A DNA stretch of 39,746 nucleotides from NCBI GenBank assembly GCA_031255285.1, contig JAIRSU010000040.1:1-39746 (forward strand), given 5' to 3'. Positions 1-8,614 of this stretch are shown here, piece after piece; position 1 is the first letter of the stretch, and each line of letters starts with the position of its first letter. Origin of the DNA: Treponema sp. (lineage in GTDB: Bacteria > Spirochaetota > Spirochaetia > Treponematales > Breznakiellaceae). The notes under the pieces were generated by a model. The model saw only the letters and a program-made list of their open reading frames with translations. It searched no databases and had not been told where the DNA came from. A program made the translations under genes and the position numbers.

Positions 1-292
1 CTTCCCTCCACGCTCGCCTGGAATAATTCCCGAAAGGCTTCCCATTTGACTTTTTGCCGCGCCAGGCTGAACGCCTGCTGCGTCATATGAACCGCTTCTT
101 TTATTTTCGGGAAGAACCGTTCAAGGGCGTTTTGTGAGCTTTCTTTCACCATGCTGAGCATGAACCACATCAGCTTTTTGAACGGCGTTTTACGGTTCCG
201 GCTGAAATCCTGTGTTCGTTTCTTTGAACGGTTTTCATAGTCCGCCTTCCCTGACAAGTTCCGGACTGTTTCAAAACAACTTTTTTTCCCAT
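1..292 (-). pseudogene. IS4-type transposase, N-terminal part, frameshifted at an A7 tract and cut by the window edge
   Basis: On the minus strand an open frame runs from about 276 to the left edge and reads like the N-terminal region of an IS4-family transposase (it contains KKRTQDFSRNRK, KKLMWFMLSMVKESSQNALE and AFSLARQKVKWEAFRELF). A plausible start is the ATG at 292-290, preceded by a GGGAGGG ribosome-binding site. That ATG is one base out of frame with the transposase reading. The mismatch falls at a run of seven A residues (281-287 on the plus strand as T), and one extra A would join the two frames. So the gene is a recently frameshifted copy, a sequencing or assembly homopolymer error, or less likely a programmed -1 slip on A-AAA-AAA. 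The catalytic DDE part would lie to the left of the window. The family call rests on motif resemblance. Confidence 0.72.
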
Positions 293-341
293 GATACCCT
301 CCCGTTTCCGGTTTACCACGGCTTCGGCAGGGTGTCCACCA

Positions 342-387
342 CTTAACTTGTTGACAGGGGGATGTCTATCCCTTAACTTGTTGACAG
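342..387. repeat. Two direct 16-bp repeats beside the transposase
   Basis: The 16-mer CTTAACTTGTTGACAG occurs at 342-357 and 372-387, exactly 30 bases apart, and its last seven bases (TTGACAG) occur again at 392-398. The repeats lie just upstream of the transposase start. They could be transposase-binding subterminal repeats of the insertion sequence, or paired -35-like or regulator sites. A second copy of the element would be needed to place its terminal inverted repeat. Confidence 0.6.
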
Positions 388-470
388 TGGATTGACAGCT
401 CCCATGCTAAAGACTGGGGCTTTACGGCGCGCATGATAACAAATGGTAGCCAGGCGTCAGGGTAATCTGT

Positions 471-488
471 TTGATTAAATTGATTAAA
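471..488. repeat. Short tandem repeat, 9 bp x 2
   Basis: TTGATTAAA occurs twice in perfect tandem. It lies in the AT-rich spacer between the transposase region and the coding remnant downstream of uxaC. It may be a slippage product; no function is evident. Confidence 0.5.
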
Positions 489-500
489 GCACTTTACAAA

Positions 501-670
501 TTACCATGGGACGGTTATTCGAGCGAGTAGTTCTTTAGCTTCTTCTCGCGCCGAAGATTGATACTTTGCTTGAGAGATGTATGAGATAAGTTTCCGTGCT
601 GCAAGAAAAATAAACATACGGCGGTTTCTCGATACACCTTCAAGCTCCTTGTACTGCCGTTGGCACTATA
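501..670 (-). pseudogene. C-terminal coding remnant downstream of uxaC
   Basis: On the minus strand, 13 bases after the uxaC stop, a 55-codon open frame ends at a stop at 501-503. It is lysine/arginine/alanine rich and protein-like (it contains YKELEGVSRNRRM and SSAREEAKELLARI) and could form a helical C-terminus. It begins right after a TAG and has only an internal ATG at 617, without a ribosome-binding site, so I read it as the tail of a gene whose front is lost. The family is not recognised. It could also be a small peptide gene of 39 aa starting at 617. Confidence 0.35.
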
Positions 671-682
671 GTCTCAAACTTT

Positions 683-2101
683 TTAGCCGAAGTACCTTTT
701 TGCATTGCCAAAGCAGACGTCTTTCACGATAGAAGACAGTGCGTCCATGTCTGGTGGATATTCGCCGTTTTCAACCCAGCCGCCGATCAGGTTGCAGAAG
801 ATACGCCTAAAGTATTCATGCCGCGGGTAAGAGAGGAAACTCCGCGAGTCAGTCAGCATTCCCACAAACGCGGAGAGAAACCCTACGTTGGCGAGCGTAC
901 GCAGCTGTTCCTCCATACCGTCCCGATGATCGCAGAACCACCATGCAGAGCCGAGCTGCATCTTACCGCGAATGCCTTGTTCTTTGGAATAATTATCCTG
1001 AAAGCCGCCCATGACAGTAGCGAGCGGGTAATAGTCCTTTGGATTCAGCGTGTAAAGCACGGTTTTGGGCAGGGCGTTCCTACTTTCCATGCGATCGAGC
1101 AAGCCTGCTAGGTTTGCGGTTACCTGATGGTCGTGGGACGCGTCGTAGCCTGTGTCAGGTCCAAGCAGTTTGAACATATGGGAGTTGACATTCCTGATTG
1201 ATGCAAAGTGCAGCTGCATCGCTACATTGCGTTCCGCATAGATGCGGGCGAGTTCTGTCAAAACCTTTGTCTTGTATGCGTCCGCCGTATTGATAGGTTT
1301 GTCGGCGAGCGCGTCCTGAAACGTTTTTTCAACATCCGCGTCGTCCATAACCGCGAAGGGCGGGTATTCCAGAGCATGGTCCGATGCGCGGCATCCCAAA
1401 GATACAAAGAAATCCAGCCGTCTTTCGAGAGCTTTGACAACGTCCTCAACTGAACGGATGGGGACGCCGCTCACAGAAGAGAGCTTGGCAATATATTCAG
1501 CGAAACCCGGCTTGTCAATATTGAGCGCCTTGTCTGGTCTAAACGAAGGAATCACTTTAGTCTTGATTTTGCCGATGGGAGCGCTTCCTTTCACTATTGA
1601 CTTATGATATTCAAGGGAATCCGCAGGGTCGTCGGTTGTACCGACCGCGTACACATTAAACTTCTCGAAAATATCCTTGACCGACAAGCCGCCTTGTTCA
1701 AGCAAGGCAGTTGACTTTTCCCAAACAACAGGCGCGGTTTTCTCTGAGAGAACTTCGTCTATGCCGAAATAGCGGCGCAGTTCGAGGTGAGTCCAATGGT
1801 AGAGCGGATTCCCGATGAGCCGCTCTACTGTTTTCGCCCATGCGAGGAACTTCTCGTAATCGTTTGCACCGCCTGTGATAGAGCGCTCGTCAAAGCCCAT
1901 AGCCCTCATCATACGCCATTTGTAATGGTCGCCGGCCAGCCAGAGTTCCGTTAGATTAGAAAACTGCTTGTTTTCTGCTATCTGAGCTGGTATCAGATGA
2001 CAATGAAAGTCATAAATCGGCTCGTTCTCCGCCGAATTGTGGAACAAAGACCGCGCGGTTTCTGTTTCCAACAAGAAGTCTTCATCCATGAATAGTTTCA
2101 T
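683..2101 (-). CDS. uxaC: Uronate (glucuronate/galacturonate) isomerase
   Basis: UxaC converts D-glucuronate to D-fructuronate and D-galacturonate to D-tagaturonate, the entry step of hexuronate breakdown in the cytoplasm. The protein has 472 residues, the usual family length. It carries the amidohydrolase-fold metal motif H-x-H at residues 33-35 (in YDFHCHL), a conserved ALEYPPF stretch mid-protein and the family C-terminus with CDHRDGMEEQL and a SYPRHEYFRRI block. The start is supported by a TAGGAGT ribosome-binding site. The gene stands alone: uxaB/uxuB, uxaA/uxuA, kdgK and kdgA are not adjacent, although a GH28 polygalacturonase lies 4 kb away and would feed it. A TTGACA box 17 bases from a weak TAAACA box lies about 60 bases upstream. 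Confidence 0.95.
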   Translation of the reverse strand: MKLFMDEDFLLETETARSLFHNSAENEPIYDFHCHLIPAQIAENKQFSNLTELWLAGDHYKWRMMRAMGFDERSITGGANDYEKFLAWAKTVERLIGNPLYHWTHLELRRYFGIDEVLSEKTAPVVWEKSTALLEQGGLSVKDIFEKFNVYAVGTTDDPADSLEYHKSIVKGSAPIGKIKTKVIPSFRPDKALNIDKPGFAEYIAKLSSVSGVPIRSVEDVVKALERRLDFFVSLGCRASDHALEYPPFAVMDDADVEKTFQDALADKPINTADAYKTKVLTELARIYAERNVAMQLHFASIRNVNSHMFKLLGPDTGYDASHDHQVTANLAGLLDRMESRNALPKTVLYTLNPKDYYPLATVMGGFQDNYSKEQGIRGKMQLGSAWWFCDHRDGMEEQLRTLANVGFLSAFVGMLTDSRSFLSYPRHEYFRRIFCNLIGGWVENGEYPPDMDALSSIVKDVCFGNAKRYFG

Positions 2102-2627
2102 AAGTTACTCCTAGTTAATATAAAGTTTATCAGGATTTCATTTAGAGTCCATTTAAAATGTTTAGCATGGTCATTTCATTTTGTCAATACTTTCTTACAG
2201 GTTTCCAAAGAAATACCGTACAACCAAAATACTAGACGCAACGGCGCTAAACCTTGCGGTATGGTTTACACCCAAACTGCTCTTGCTCTGTTCTCTGCTT
2301 TGGGAGAAGGCGCGTAAAAATTGCCGTATTGTAAACCGCGGCAAGACGAGAAAAGAACCAAGAAATCGGTACATTTTTCAACCGAGTCTTTTGAGGGGTT
2401 GGTATACTCAATGAGGGTGTTCGTTGGTGTATGCGGTTAAAAATGCTTAACGTGTTTGACCGTGGGCGGCTTGCCCTCGTAAGTCCAGATTGTCTCAAAT
2501 TAGTCAATTTTAGCAAACCATGACAAATCGCCATAACTATAATATACTTCATCGCCTTTTACAGGCTTATGATTGACCTTATACAATGATTCATGTATGC
2601 TATGTAAAGTCAAAAAGAGGGAGGAAA
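2102..2627. other. 525-bp intergenic region between uxaC and the URO-D gene
   Basis: No convincing gene was found here on either strand. It holds the uxaC promoter candidate, an inverted repeat TAAACC-9-GGTTTA at 2248-2268 that could be an operator, a second weak hairpin (TTGCCG/CGGCAA, about 2320-2343) and a TATAAT at 2538-2543 facing the URO-D gene, without a good -35. The two genes diverge, so regulatory sites for both are expected. Confidence 0.4.
2159..2187 (-). promoter_or_regulatory. Candidate sigma70 promoter for uxaC
   Basis: On the minus strand a perfect TTGACA (2182-2187 on plus as TGTCAA) is followed after 17 bases by TAAACA, a weak -10 box. It would give a leader of about 50 bases that includes the TAGGAGT ribosome-binding site. 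The weak -10 and a small palindrome (CATTTAAAATG, 2150-2160) beside it suggest that an activator or repressor may act here. Confidence 0.4.
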
Positions 2628-3623
2628 ATGACGAAAGCAGGAAAAATAACTTGGCTGAAACAAGTTTTTAATAACGAAAAAACAGAACATACGCCTGTGG
2701 GATTTTGGTTTCATTACGCCGAAGATGAAACTGAAGACGGATTCAAGAATCCCGCGATTTTTGATATTAATATCGAAGGGCACAAGAAATTTTACGCGGA
2801 ATTTGAACCTGATTTTATCAAAATAATGACGGACGGCTTTTTTGTATACCCTGACGATGCTTTTCAAAAGGCTCAAAAAGCCGCGGATTTGAGAGACGTC
2901 AAACCCATCGGCGAAAACCACCCATGGATAGAGAAACAAGTTGCCTTCGCTAAAACGCTCGCCGATGTCTGGAGCGGCGAGGTTTTAAGCTTCTACAATA
3001 TATTCGCCCCCGCGGCTCTTTTCAGATTTGCAAGGGGTAATAGAGACGGTGTTGAAGAAACACTCGCGGGTTTTATTGACGAAGATGCAGAGGCGGTTGG
3101 CTACGCATTTGGCGTAGTAGCAAAGGATACAGTCGCTCTTGTCAAACGGATAATCAACGAGGGCGGCGCGGACGGCATCTACTATAGTACCCAAGACCTA
3201 AACGGTGGTAAAACCACGGAACAAATCCGCCGAAGATTGGTCCAGGCTAACGACTTAACCGTTTTGAACGCCGCGAACGATGTCAGTCAATATAACATCC
3301 TCCATATCTGCGGCTACGCGGGGCGTCGAAACAATCTGATGCATTTTATTGATTATCCATCACAAATCGTCAACTGGGCCGTAACGGTGGAAGGCGTTTC
3401 TCTGGAGCAAGGGAAGAAACTTTTCAAGAACAAACCTGTCATCGGCGGATTTGACAATACGAAAAACAGCGTACTCTACAAAGGCTCCCAGAAAGAAATT
3501 GAGGCTGAAACGAAACGCATTTTAGCGGGAAGCGGCGCGAGAGGCGTTATTCTGGGGGCGGATTGTACTGTCCCCCGTGATATAGATATCCAGCGGCTGC
3601 AATGGGTGTGGAATAAGACATAG
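2628..3623 (+). CDS. Uroporphyrinogen decarboxylase (URO-D) family protein
   Basis: This 331-residue protein has the URO-D TIM-barrel fold shared by HemE and the corrinoid methyltransferases MtaA/MtbA/CmuA. Visible features are the HICGYAG stretch, VIGGFDN, and the C-terminal GARGVILGADCTVP, typical of this superfamily. I start it at the ATG at 2628 because a strong AGGGAGG site precedes it; the ATG at 2586 has none. It is not a clear HemE, since no other haem genes lie nearby and an N-terminal HemE-type signature is not obvious. Stand-alone relatives are common in gut anaerobes and treponemes, often near sugar-acid genes, and their substrates are mostly unknown. It could be a methyl-transfer or O-demethylation enzyme; the specific reaction cannot be given. 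Confidence 0.8.
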   Translation: MTKAGKITWLKQVFNNEKTEHTPVGFWFHYAEDETEDGFKNPAIFDINIEGHKKFYAEFEPDFIKIMTDGFFVYPDDAFQKAQKAADLRDVKPIGENHPWIEKQVAFAKTLADVWSGEVLSFYNIFAPAALFRFARGNRDGVEETLAGFIDEDAEAVGYAFGVVAKDTVALVKRIINEGGADGIYYSTQDLNGGKTTEQIRRRLVQANDLTVLNAANDVSQYNILHICGYAGRRNNLMHFIDYPSQIVNWAVTVEGVSLEQGKKLFKNKPVIGGFDNTKNSVLYKGSQKEIEAETKRILAGSGARGVILGADCTVPRDIDIQRLQWVWNKT

Positions 3624-3874
3624 ACGGAGCTTGTTTAACGATTTGGCGCGAGACATTGGCTGCTAACCCGTTGCCCACCCGACAGGTATAGTAATTACAC
3701 CGCATCTCAACGCAATAGGACACCGCTACCCATGAGTATAAATTATTATCTTGTTTGCGTTCATTCGCCGCTTCTTTCCTTTGCGTCTTTTATAGTTTGT
3801 AAACAGAAAAATGCAATAGTTTAGCAGAAAATTATTTATTCTTTATTTTACCTTATTTCAATAAGGAGTAAATA

Positions 3875-5353
3875 ATGGTAAAAAGGATAAATATTAGCGT
3901 TTTATTATTGGTGGTGGGCGCGGTGGTTTTCGCCCAAACAACCGGAGATGGCGGTTTTACCGCTAGAGGAGATGTTACCGCGATATACACATTGGGTAAC
4001 GCGGAGGAGTCGCAGGCGCTTGGAAGCGGTAGGGGCGACGGCGCCTATGAAACGGAAAAGAACGGGTATTATACAAGCGCAAACGCATACCTTGAATTAA
4101 AACCGGAAAACGGCTTTAAACAGGGTGATTTTCTTGAGGCATATCTGAAAATAGCGGCGACTCATAGAAACGGCTCTTTCTATGAGCCTTTGTCGCTCGA
4201 GTACTATGGTAAGAACGATTTCAGCGTTTCCTTTGACACTTACTATGGAAGAGTGAGTATTTTTGATGCCATAGCATTTAATTCACCGGTAGCGCTCTTC
4301 CTCAAGGCAGGCAAATATAAGACCGAGACCGCGTATTTCGGGAAGATTTCTAAATACGAGACAGAATCGGTTTTGTATATGTTAAAGACGGCAAATACCT
4401 ACAATTACCAAATAGAGGGTCTCTATACAGGCACCGAGAGTAATCCCTTTAAACTCCACGGTTTGTTTACCACTAATTACAAATTTGACGAAGCGACTCC
4501 TCGACTTTATGACAAAGATGGAAGCGTTTCCGATCATGGATTGCCTGTTGTAGGGGAATATGCGCCTCAATTGTTTGCTTCCGTGAGGTTGGAGGATTTT
4601 AACGTGGCGGGCAATAAGCTCTCCGCGGAAGTCGATTACGCCTTGAACGGAGTGGATATTTATTCAGGGAACTCGGTAGGGGGCGCGGTCCGGTTTGTCC
4701 TTGAGCCGCCAGATGCCGAAATCAAAATTCCGTTGGGTTTGAGCGTAGGCTGGTTTGAGAAGAATATTGATGTATTAAGCGGTACGGTCGGTGCTGACAC
4801 GAGTACGGGTGGACGAAATACTACCGGTATGCGCGATACGCTAGCCATAGGTGTAGGCACTGGAGTACGATACCCGCTAAACGACGCTATGAATATAGAT
4901 GGTAATCTTGCAGGCGCGTTCTACAACATCAATCATATCTACCGGGATCCGCTTTCAATAATTTCTCTCTCTCTTGACGCTCAGTTCACCTATAAACAAT
5001 TCATAGTAGGAGCGGGCTTTGTCGCCGGTTCCCTGATGAATGCTGTATGGCAGACAAAAGACGGTGCGGGGTATACTGTTCCCGATAATGGCGGTATCAA
5101 GAAAACGTTCTCCTTTGCTGAAAATATGGGATACGAGGTTTACACCGGCATTAAGTTCATTCCCTTCAAGCGGGCAGGAAACAATGTGGAAGGTAAATTT
5201 ATTATAGGTTTCAACCAGAACAAAGGTATCTCTATGAATAATACGCTTGAAAGCAGAGCCGATGGACAAATTAAATACCGTCAGGTAGATTCCGAGTCGG
5301 TCGATATGGTCGAAACCGGTGGTTTGTTCGTCAAAATGGAGATGAAATTTTAA
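3875..5353 (+). CDS. Putative outer-membrane beta-barrel protein
   Basis: This 492-residue protein has a signal peptide at residues 1-20 (a basic start, then a Leu/Val-rich core ending FA before Q). It is rich in Gly, Tyr, Asn and alternating hydrophobic residues, with many short stretches that look like beta strands, and ends in KMEMKF, the terminal-Phe pattern of barrel proteins. No cysteine lipobox is present. I infer a porin or sugar-uptake channel in the outer membrane; its place between a URO-D gene and pectin genes makes uptake of oligouronides possible but unproven. An AAGGAG site lies eight bases before the ATG. The family is not recognised by name; a surface-exposed autotransporter-like barrel is the alternative. 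Confidence 0.6.
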   Translation: MVKRINISVLLLVVGAVVFAQTTGDGGFTARGDVTAIYTLGNAEESQALGSGRGDGAYETEKNGYYTSANAYLELKPENGFKQGDFLEAYLKIAATHRNGSFYEPLSLEYYGKNDFSVSFDTYYGRVSIFDAIAFNSPVALFLKAGKYKTETAYFGKISKYETESVLYMLKTANTYNYQIEGLYTGTESNPFKLHGLFTTNYKFDEATPRLYDKDGSVSDHGLPVVGEYAPQLFASVRLEDFNVAGNKLSAEVDYALNGVDIYSGNSVGGAVRFVLEPPDAEIKIPLGLSVGWFEKNIDVLSGTVGADTSTGGRNTTGMRDTLAIGVGTGVRYPLNDAMNIDGNLAGAFYNINHIYRDPLSIISLSLDAQFTYKQFIVGAGFVAGSLMNAVWQTKDGAGYTVPDNGGIKKTFSFAENMGYEVYTGIKFIPFKRAGNNVEGKFIIGFNQNKGISMNNTLESRADGQIKYRQVDSESVDMVETGGLFVKMEMKF

Positions 5354-5415
5354 GAAGAAGAATAGGGGAGGTTGGATGTTGGATAATGAAAGTTCAACGC
5401 CTATTCCCCGCTCAT

Positions 5416-6273
5416 TTATTTACCTGCGGTCATAGACCGCATGAGTGAAATAGTTTCCGGCACGCTGTTTTCGAGGAGAATATCGATGCCGGGTTTTTTT
5501 TTCGCAAGAAGAGAGAAAAAAGTCTTGTAATCCATGTCCCCTGCGCCGGCGGGTAGTCCATTGACTTTGATAGTACGGGTGTTATTATCTGCGCCTCTTT
5601 CCATGCGGAAATCCTTAGCGTGGATTATTGCAATGCGGTCGCCGAATGTATCAAACGCATGATTGAAAAACGCCTCCTGCGTTTCTAATAAACCGATGAG
5701 AGGTACGAGATTTACTGGATCGTAGATGACTTTGAGGCAGGGCGAGGGGAATAGATCGAGGAGGCGTTTCATCAATTCTATTGACGATATGGTATGCTGG
5801 TCGGCAACAGCTTCAACACCGACTATTACGCCGCGTTTTTCGGCGGTTTTAAGCAGTCTCTCAACAGAGATGCAGAGCATATCAAAAGTCGTAGGCTTTG
5901 CGGTGTCAGGATGAAATGAGCAGTCAGGGTTGCAGGAGCCTGTTTCTGTGCCGACAATGGAACAGCCGAAGTCCGGCGCATAGCAGAGGTGTTCTTCAAA
6001 ACACCGAAGATGCTTTTCCCGCTCGTCCGCATCCGGGTGAACTGGATTGATATAACAGCCTAGTACCGCAACAGCGATGTCTTTTTTTTCAAAGATACGC
6101 CGTACTGTGCGGGCATAGCCGGGGCTAAGGTAGCCGTCTTTCGGCGTAACGGAAAGCGCCTTCGTCAACGCGAGTTGAATAGATGCGGGCTTGTATTGTG
6201 AAAGAGTTTCCGCCAGTTTTTCAGGTGGCATTTGTTTCCCATAATCGTGGGCGCGAAGTCCAAAATTAAACAT
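5416..6273 (-). CDS. Sugar phosphate isomerase/epimerase-like TIM-barrel protein
   Basis: This 285-residue protein belongs to the xylose-isomerase-like / AP-endonuclease-2 TIM-barrel superfamily. The usual metal-binding positions can be seen in order: Glu in GVEAV, Asp in VIYDPVNL, His in IIHAKDF, and Glu in LLEN near the C-terminus. Members include IolE, IolI, tagatose-3-epimerase and hydroxypyruvate isomerase; the exact sugar cannot be read from the sequence. It is cytoplasmic, with no signal peptide. It is divergent from the GH28 gene at 6378 with 104 bases between them, so the two may share control, which would fit a role in uronate or rare-sugar metabolism. No strong ribosome-binding site is visible before the ATG. 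Confidence 0.8.
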   Translation of the reverse strand: MFNFGLRAHDYGKQMPPEKLAETLSQYKPASIQLALTKALSVTPKDGYLSPGYARTVRRIFEKKDIAVAVLGCYINPVHPDADEREKHLRCFEEHLCYAPDFGCSIVGTETGSCNPDCSFHPDTAKPTTFDMLCISVERLLKTAEKRGVIVGVEAVADQHTISSIELMKRLLDLFPSPCLKVIYDPVNLVPLIGLLETQEAFFNHAFDTFGDRIAIIHAKDFRMERGADNNTRTIKVNGLPAGAGDMDYKTFFSLLAKKKPGIDILLENSVPETISLMRSMTAGK

Positions 6274-6377
6274 ACTTTAGTATAAAACAACTTTTTATGA
6301 ATGGCAAGACGAAAATTTAACCACGGTACTAGTATCAGAATTCTGAAAGGTTAATAAAATATCAATAAGGGGTTTGC

Positions 6378-7739
6378 ATGGCTGAAAGAATCGAGAAAAA
6401 CATCTTGGAGTTTGGAGGATGTGGGGACGGACAGTTTGACAATTCAAATGCTTTTGCAGCGGCGTTTGAGGCATTGAAAGGGACTTGCGGTGGGACCCTA
6501 CGTGTAGATGCGGGAGTTTGGCGCACCGGTCCCATAGAGCTTTTTTCTAATACCACTTTTCTTCTCGAAGAAGGCGCTATCATCAGTTTCATACCGGAGA
6601 TTGAACGGTATAGACCAGTGCTGACACGATGGGAAGGCATAGAATGTTACGCGATGAAGCCTCTTGTATTCGCAGATGGGCAAGAAAATATTGTCATTAA
6701 TGGGAAAGGCGTGTTTGACGGATCCGGCTATGTATGGTGGGCGGTTCTTAAGGAAAAGCGTAAACGCGGGCAGAAGTCACCAGAAACAGAACTGGAAAAG
6801 GAGTTAGCGCGTCTCAATCCGGGCTATGAGCATCAGCCGTCTGGAGGAGGAAGCAGAGAGATGCAGTTTCTGCGTCCGGCCTTCATGCAATTCCGTCATT
6901 GTTCTAATATCCTTCTCGAAGGATTCACTTTAAGAAACTCGCCATTTTGGACTCTGCATCCACTTTTTTGTTCTGATGTTACAATAAGAGGACTTACCAT
7001 ATCCAATCCGCAGGATGCGCCGAATACAGACGGCATTGATATAGACTCCTGTTACGAGGTGCTGGTTGAAGAGTGCGAAGTCACGGTTGGAGACGATGGT
7101 ATCGTCATCAAGTCCGGATCCGGCGAGGATGGTATCAGGGTGAACAAGCCTTCAGAAAACATAAGAGTCAGAAATTGCACGGTAAAAAATGGACACGGCG
7201 GTATTGTGATTGGAAGTGAAACCGCGGCCGGTATATTCAATGTTACTACCGAAGATTGCCTGTTCAAGGGAACGGATAGGGGCATCCGCATAAAGACAAG
7301 ACGCGGACGTGGCGGAGAAATCAGGAGCCTGCGTTTCTGTCGTCTCACCATGGAAGACAACCTCTGCCCCATCGCTATAAATATGTTTTACCGGTGTGGT
7401 GCGAATTTCTCGGAAGAACTATTTGGACTTGATATTATGCCTGTCGTCTCAACTACACCGTCAATCAAGAATATCAGTATAGAACATGTCCGCTCTTCCG
7501 GGTGTCGAGCGTCGGCGGGTTTAGTGGCAGGACTGCCTGAATCGCCCATAGAAGATCTCGTCATCACAGACTGCGAATTCTCCACGAATGAAGACGACCC
7601 GGCAAGTCCTGATGAGTCCGATATGTTCTGGGGACTGCCAACCGTGACATCCAAGTCATTCCGTGTTTTGAACGTGAAAAACCCAAAGTTCTCTAATGTT
7701 CGTATATATGGACCAAAAGAAACTTTTATTTACGGATAA
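6378..7739 (+). CDS. Glycoside hydrolase family 28 (polygalacturonase-like)
   Basis: This 453-residue right-handed beta-helix enzyme carries the GH28 catalytic motifs in order: NTDGID (residues 216-221), GDDGIVIK (238-245), GHGG (272-275) and R-I-K (304-306). These provide the three acid residues, the His and the substrate-binding Arg/Lys, so it should be active. It hydrolyses galacturonan, probably releasing galacturonate from oligomer ends. No signal peptide is visible, which suggests a cytoplasmic exo-acting enzyme on imported oligogalacturonides. The galacturonate would be the substrate of UxaC encoded at 683-2101. An AAGGGG site lies upstream. It is not in an operon with the following lipoprotein, which has its own promoter. 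Confidence 0.92.
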   Translation: MAERIEKNILEFGGCGDGQFDNSNAFAAAFEALKGTCGGTLRVDAGVWRTGPIELFSNTTFLLEEGAIISFIPEIERYRPVLTRWEGIECYAMKPLVFADGQENIVINGKGVFDGSGYVWWAVLKEKRKRGQKSPETELEKELARLNPGYEHQPSGGGSREMQFLRPAFMQFRHCSNILLEGFTLRNSPFWTLHPLFCSDVTIRGLTISNPQDAPNTDGIDIDSCYEVLVEECEVTVGDDGIVIKSGSGEDGIRVNKPSENIRVRNCTVKNGHGGIVIGSETAAGIFNVTTEDCLFKGTDRGIRIKTRRGRGGEIRSLRFCRLTMEDNLCPIAINMFYRCGANFSEELFGLDIMPVVSTTPSIKNISIEHVRSSGCRASAGLVAGLPESPIEDLVITDCEFSTNEDDPASPDESDMFWGLPTVTSKSFRVLNVKNPKFSNVRIYGPKETFIYG

Positions 7740-7756
7740 TTTTCACAGCACTATTA

Positions 7757-7785
7757 TTGACAAACATTGAGGTAGGTTTTATACT
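7757..7785 (+). promoter_or_regulatory. Sigma70-type promoter for the LpoB-like lipoprotein
   Basis: TTGACA (7757-7762), a 17-base spacer and TATACT (7780-7785) give a near-consensus promoter. Transcription would start near 7792, just ahead of a TAGGAGG site (7800-7806) and the ATG at 7817. This rules out the longer in-frame reading that starts at 7757, inside the promoter. Confidence 0.8.
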
Positions 7786-7816
7786 ATTATCACATTCTAG
7801 TAGGAGGTTTTTAGAA

Positions 7817-8440
7817 ATGAAAAAACTTATTGTTTTATTGATTGTCGCTGTTTCGGTACTGTCCGCAGCGTGCAGTTCATCCCCCACGGTCAGTCGCGTT
7901 GATGCAGGTACTCAAGTCGACTTGAGTGGTAAGTGGAACGATACAGATGTGAGGACTGTCTGCGACAGCCTCATTGATGCGTGTTTGACATCGCCTAACG
8001 TTGACAGAATAGTCAATGAATTCCGAGATACCCACGATGGCACTAATCCAGCTGTGATAGTGGGTTCGTTTAAAAATACAAGCAGCGAGCATATCGACAC
8101 ATCTATCATATCGAGAATGATGCAGAACGCTATTATAAATAGTGGGAAGCTTGATTTCGTCGCGGCGGGAGATGCTAGAAGTGAAATTCGTGAGGAAAGA
8201 GTGGACCAAAATAGCGGTTATGCAAGCGATGACAGTGCAGCGGCTATTGGAAATGAAACGGGCGCAAATTTCATCCTACAAGGTTCTGTAAAGTCCATGG
8301 TGGATCGTGCCGATAACAAATCTGTCAGGACGTACTACGTTGATGCCAGTCTCACCAACATCGAAACTAACCGAATTATTTGGCAAGACCAAAACAGCGA
8401 AATTAAAAAAGTCATCATCCAGCCTAAGGCTAAATTGTAG
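7817..8440 (+). CDS. LpoB-like lipoprotein (penicillin-binding-protein activator family)
   Basis: This 207-residue lipoprotein has a type-II signal peptide, with the lipobox LSAAC placing the lipidated Cys at residue 19. The mature part starts with VDLSGKWND, followed by a domain with the repeated FKNTSSEHIDT / FVAAGDARSEI / ANFILQGSV / NRIIWQDQNSEIKK pattern of the LpoB/YcfM-like family, alpha-beta proteins related to the CsgG/TolB N-domain fold. In enterobacteria LpoB activates PBP1b from the outer membrane; spirochaete relatives are common but not characterised. The start at 7817 is fixed by a strong promoter and TAGGAGG. It is monocistronic, with a promoter ahead and a large hairpin behind. 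Confidence 0.82.
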   Translation: MKKLIVLLIVAVSVLSAACSSSPTVSRVDAGTQVDLSGKWNDTDVRTVCDSLIDACLTSPNVDRIVNEFRDTHDGTNPAVIVGSFKNTSSEHIDTSIISRMMQNAIINSGKLDFVAAGDARSEIREERVDQNSGYASDDSAAAIGNETGANFILQGSVKSMVDRADNKSVRTYYVDASLTNIETNRIIWQDQNSEIKKVIIQPKAKL

Positions 8441-8447
8441 AACTATA

Positions 8448-8511
8448 AAGAAACGCGAACTATTCTCACTCTTACCATAAACAGTGTGAATTCGCATAGT
8501 TCGTGTTTCTT
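8448..8511. terminator. Long hairpin after the lipoprotein gene
   Basis: Arms of 16 bases at 8448-8463 and 8496-8511 pair with one mismatch (AAGAAACGCGAACTAT against ATAGTTCGTGTTTCTT), and an inner CTCACT/AGTGTG pairing lengthens the stem. It lies 8 bases after the stop codon. The T-rich 3' arm fits an intrinsic terminator, but the size is unusual and a small mobile palindrome is possible. Confidence 0.65.
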
Positions 8512-8557
8512 ATGTTTGTCTTTACTGTTTAAGGTGACAAGCAATAGTCCTTCTACC

Positions 8558-8605
8558 TTGACACTTTGCCCGACCCTTGACATATTCTTATGTTTTTAAT
8601 AAACT
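8558..8605 (+). promoter_or_regulatory. Two overlapping promoter candidates for livM
   Basis: Candidate A is TTGACA (8558-8563), 17 bases, CATATT (8581-8586). Candidate B is TTGACA (8577-8582), 17 bases, TAAACT (8600-8605). A gives a leader of about 20 bases; B would start transcription within a few bases of the ATG at 8615. Both -35 boxes are perfect and both -10 boxes are moderate. Confidence 0.55.
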
Positions 8606-8614
8606 AGTGGGAGC

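Noticed and set aside
281-287. Programmed -1 frameshift in the transposase
   Set aside because: A-AAA-AAA would allow it, but IS4-type elements normally use a single frame, so mutation or a homopolymer error is the simpler reading; kept only as an alternative.
342-398. CRISPR-like array
   Set aside because: Only two full repeats of 16 bases with a short spacer, no cas genes, and the setting is that of an insertion sequence.
7757-7816. Longer N-terminus for the lipoprotein
   Set aside because: It would start inside the promoter, and the lipobox position only makes sense from the ATG at 7817.
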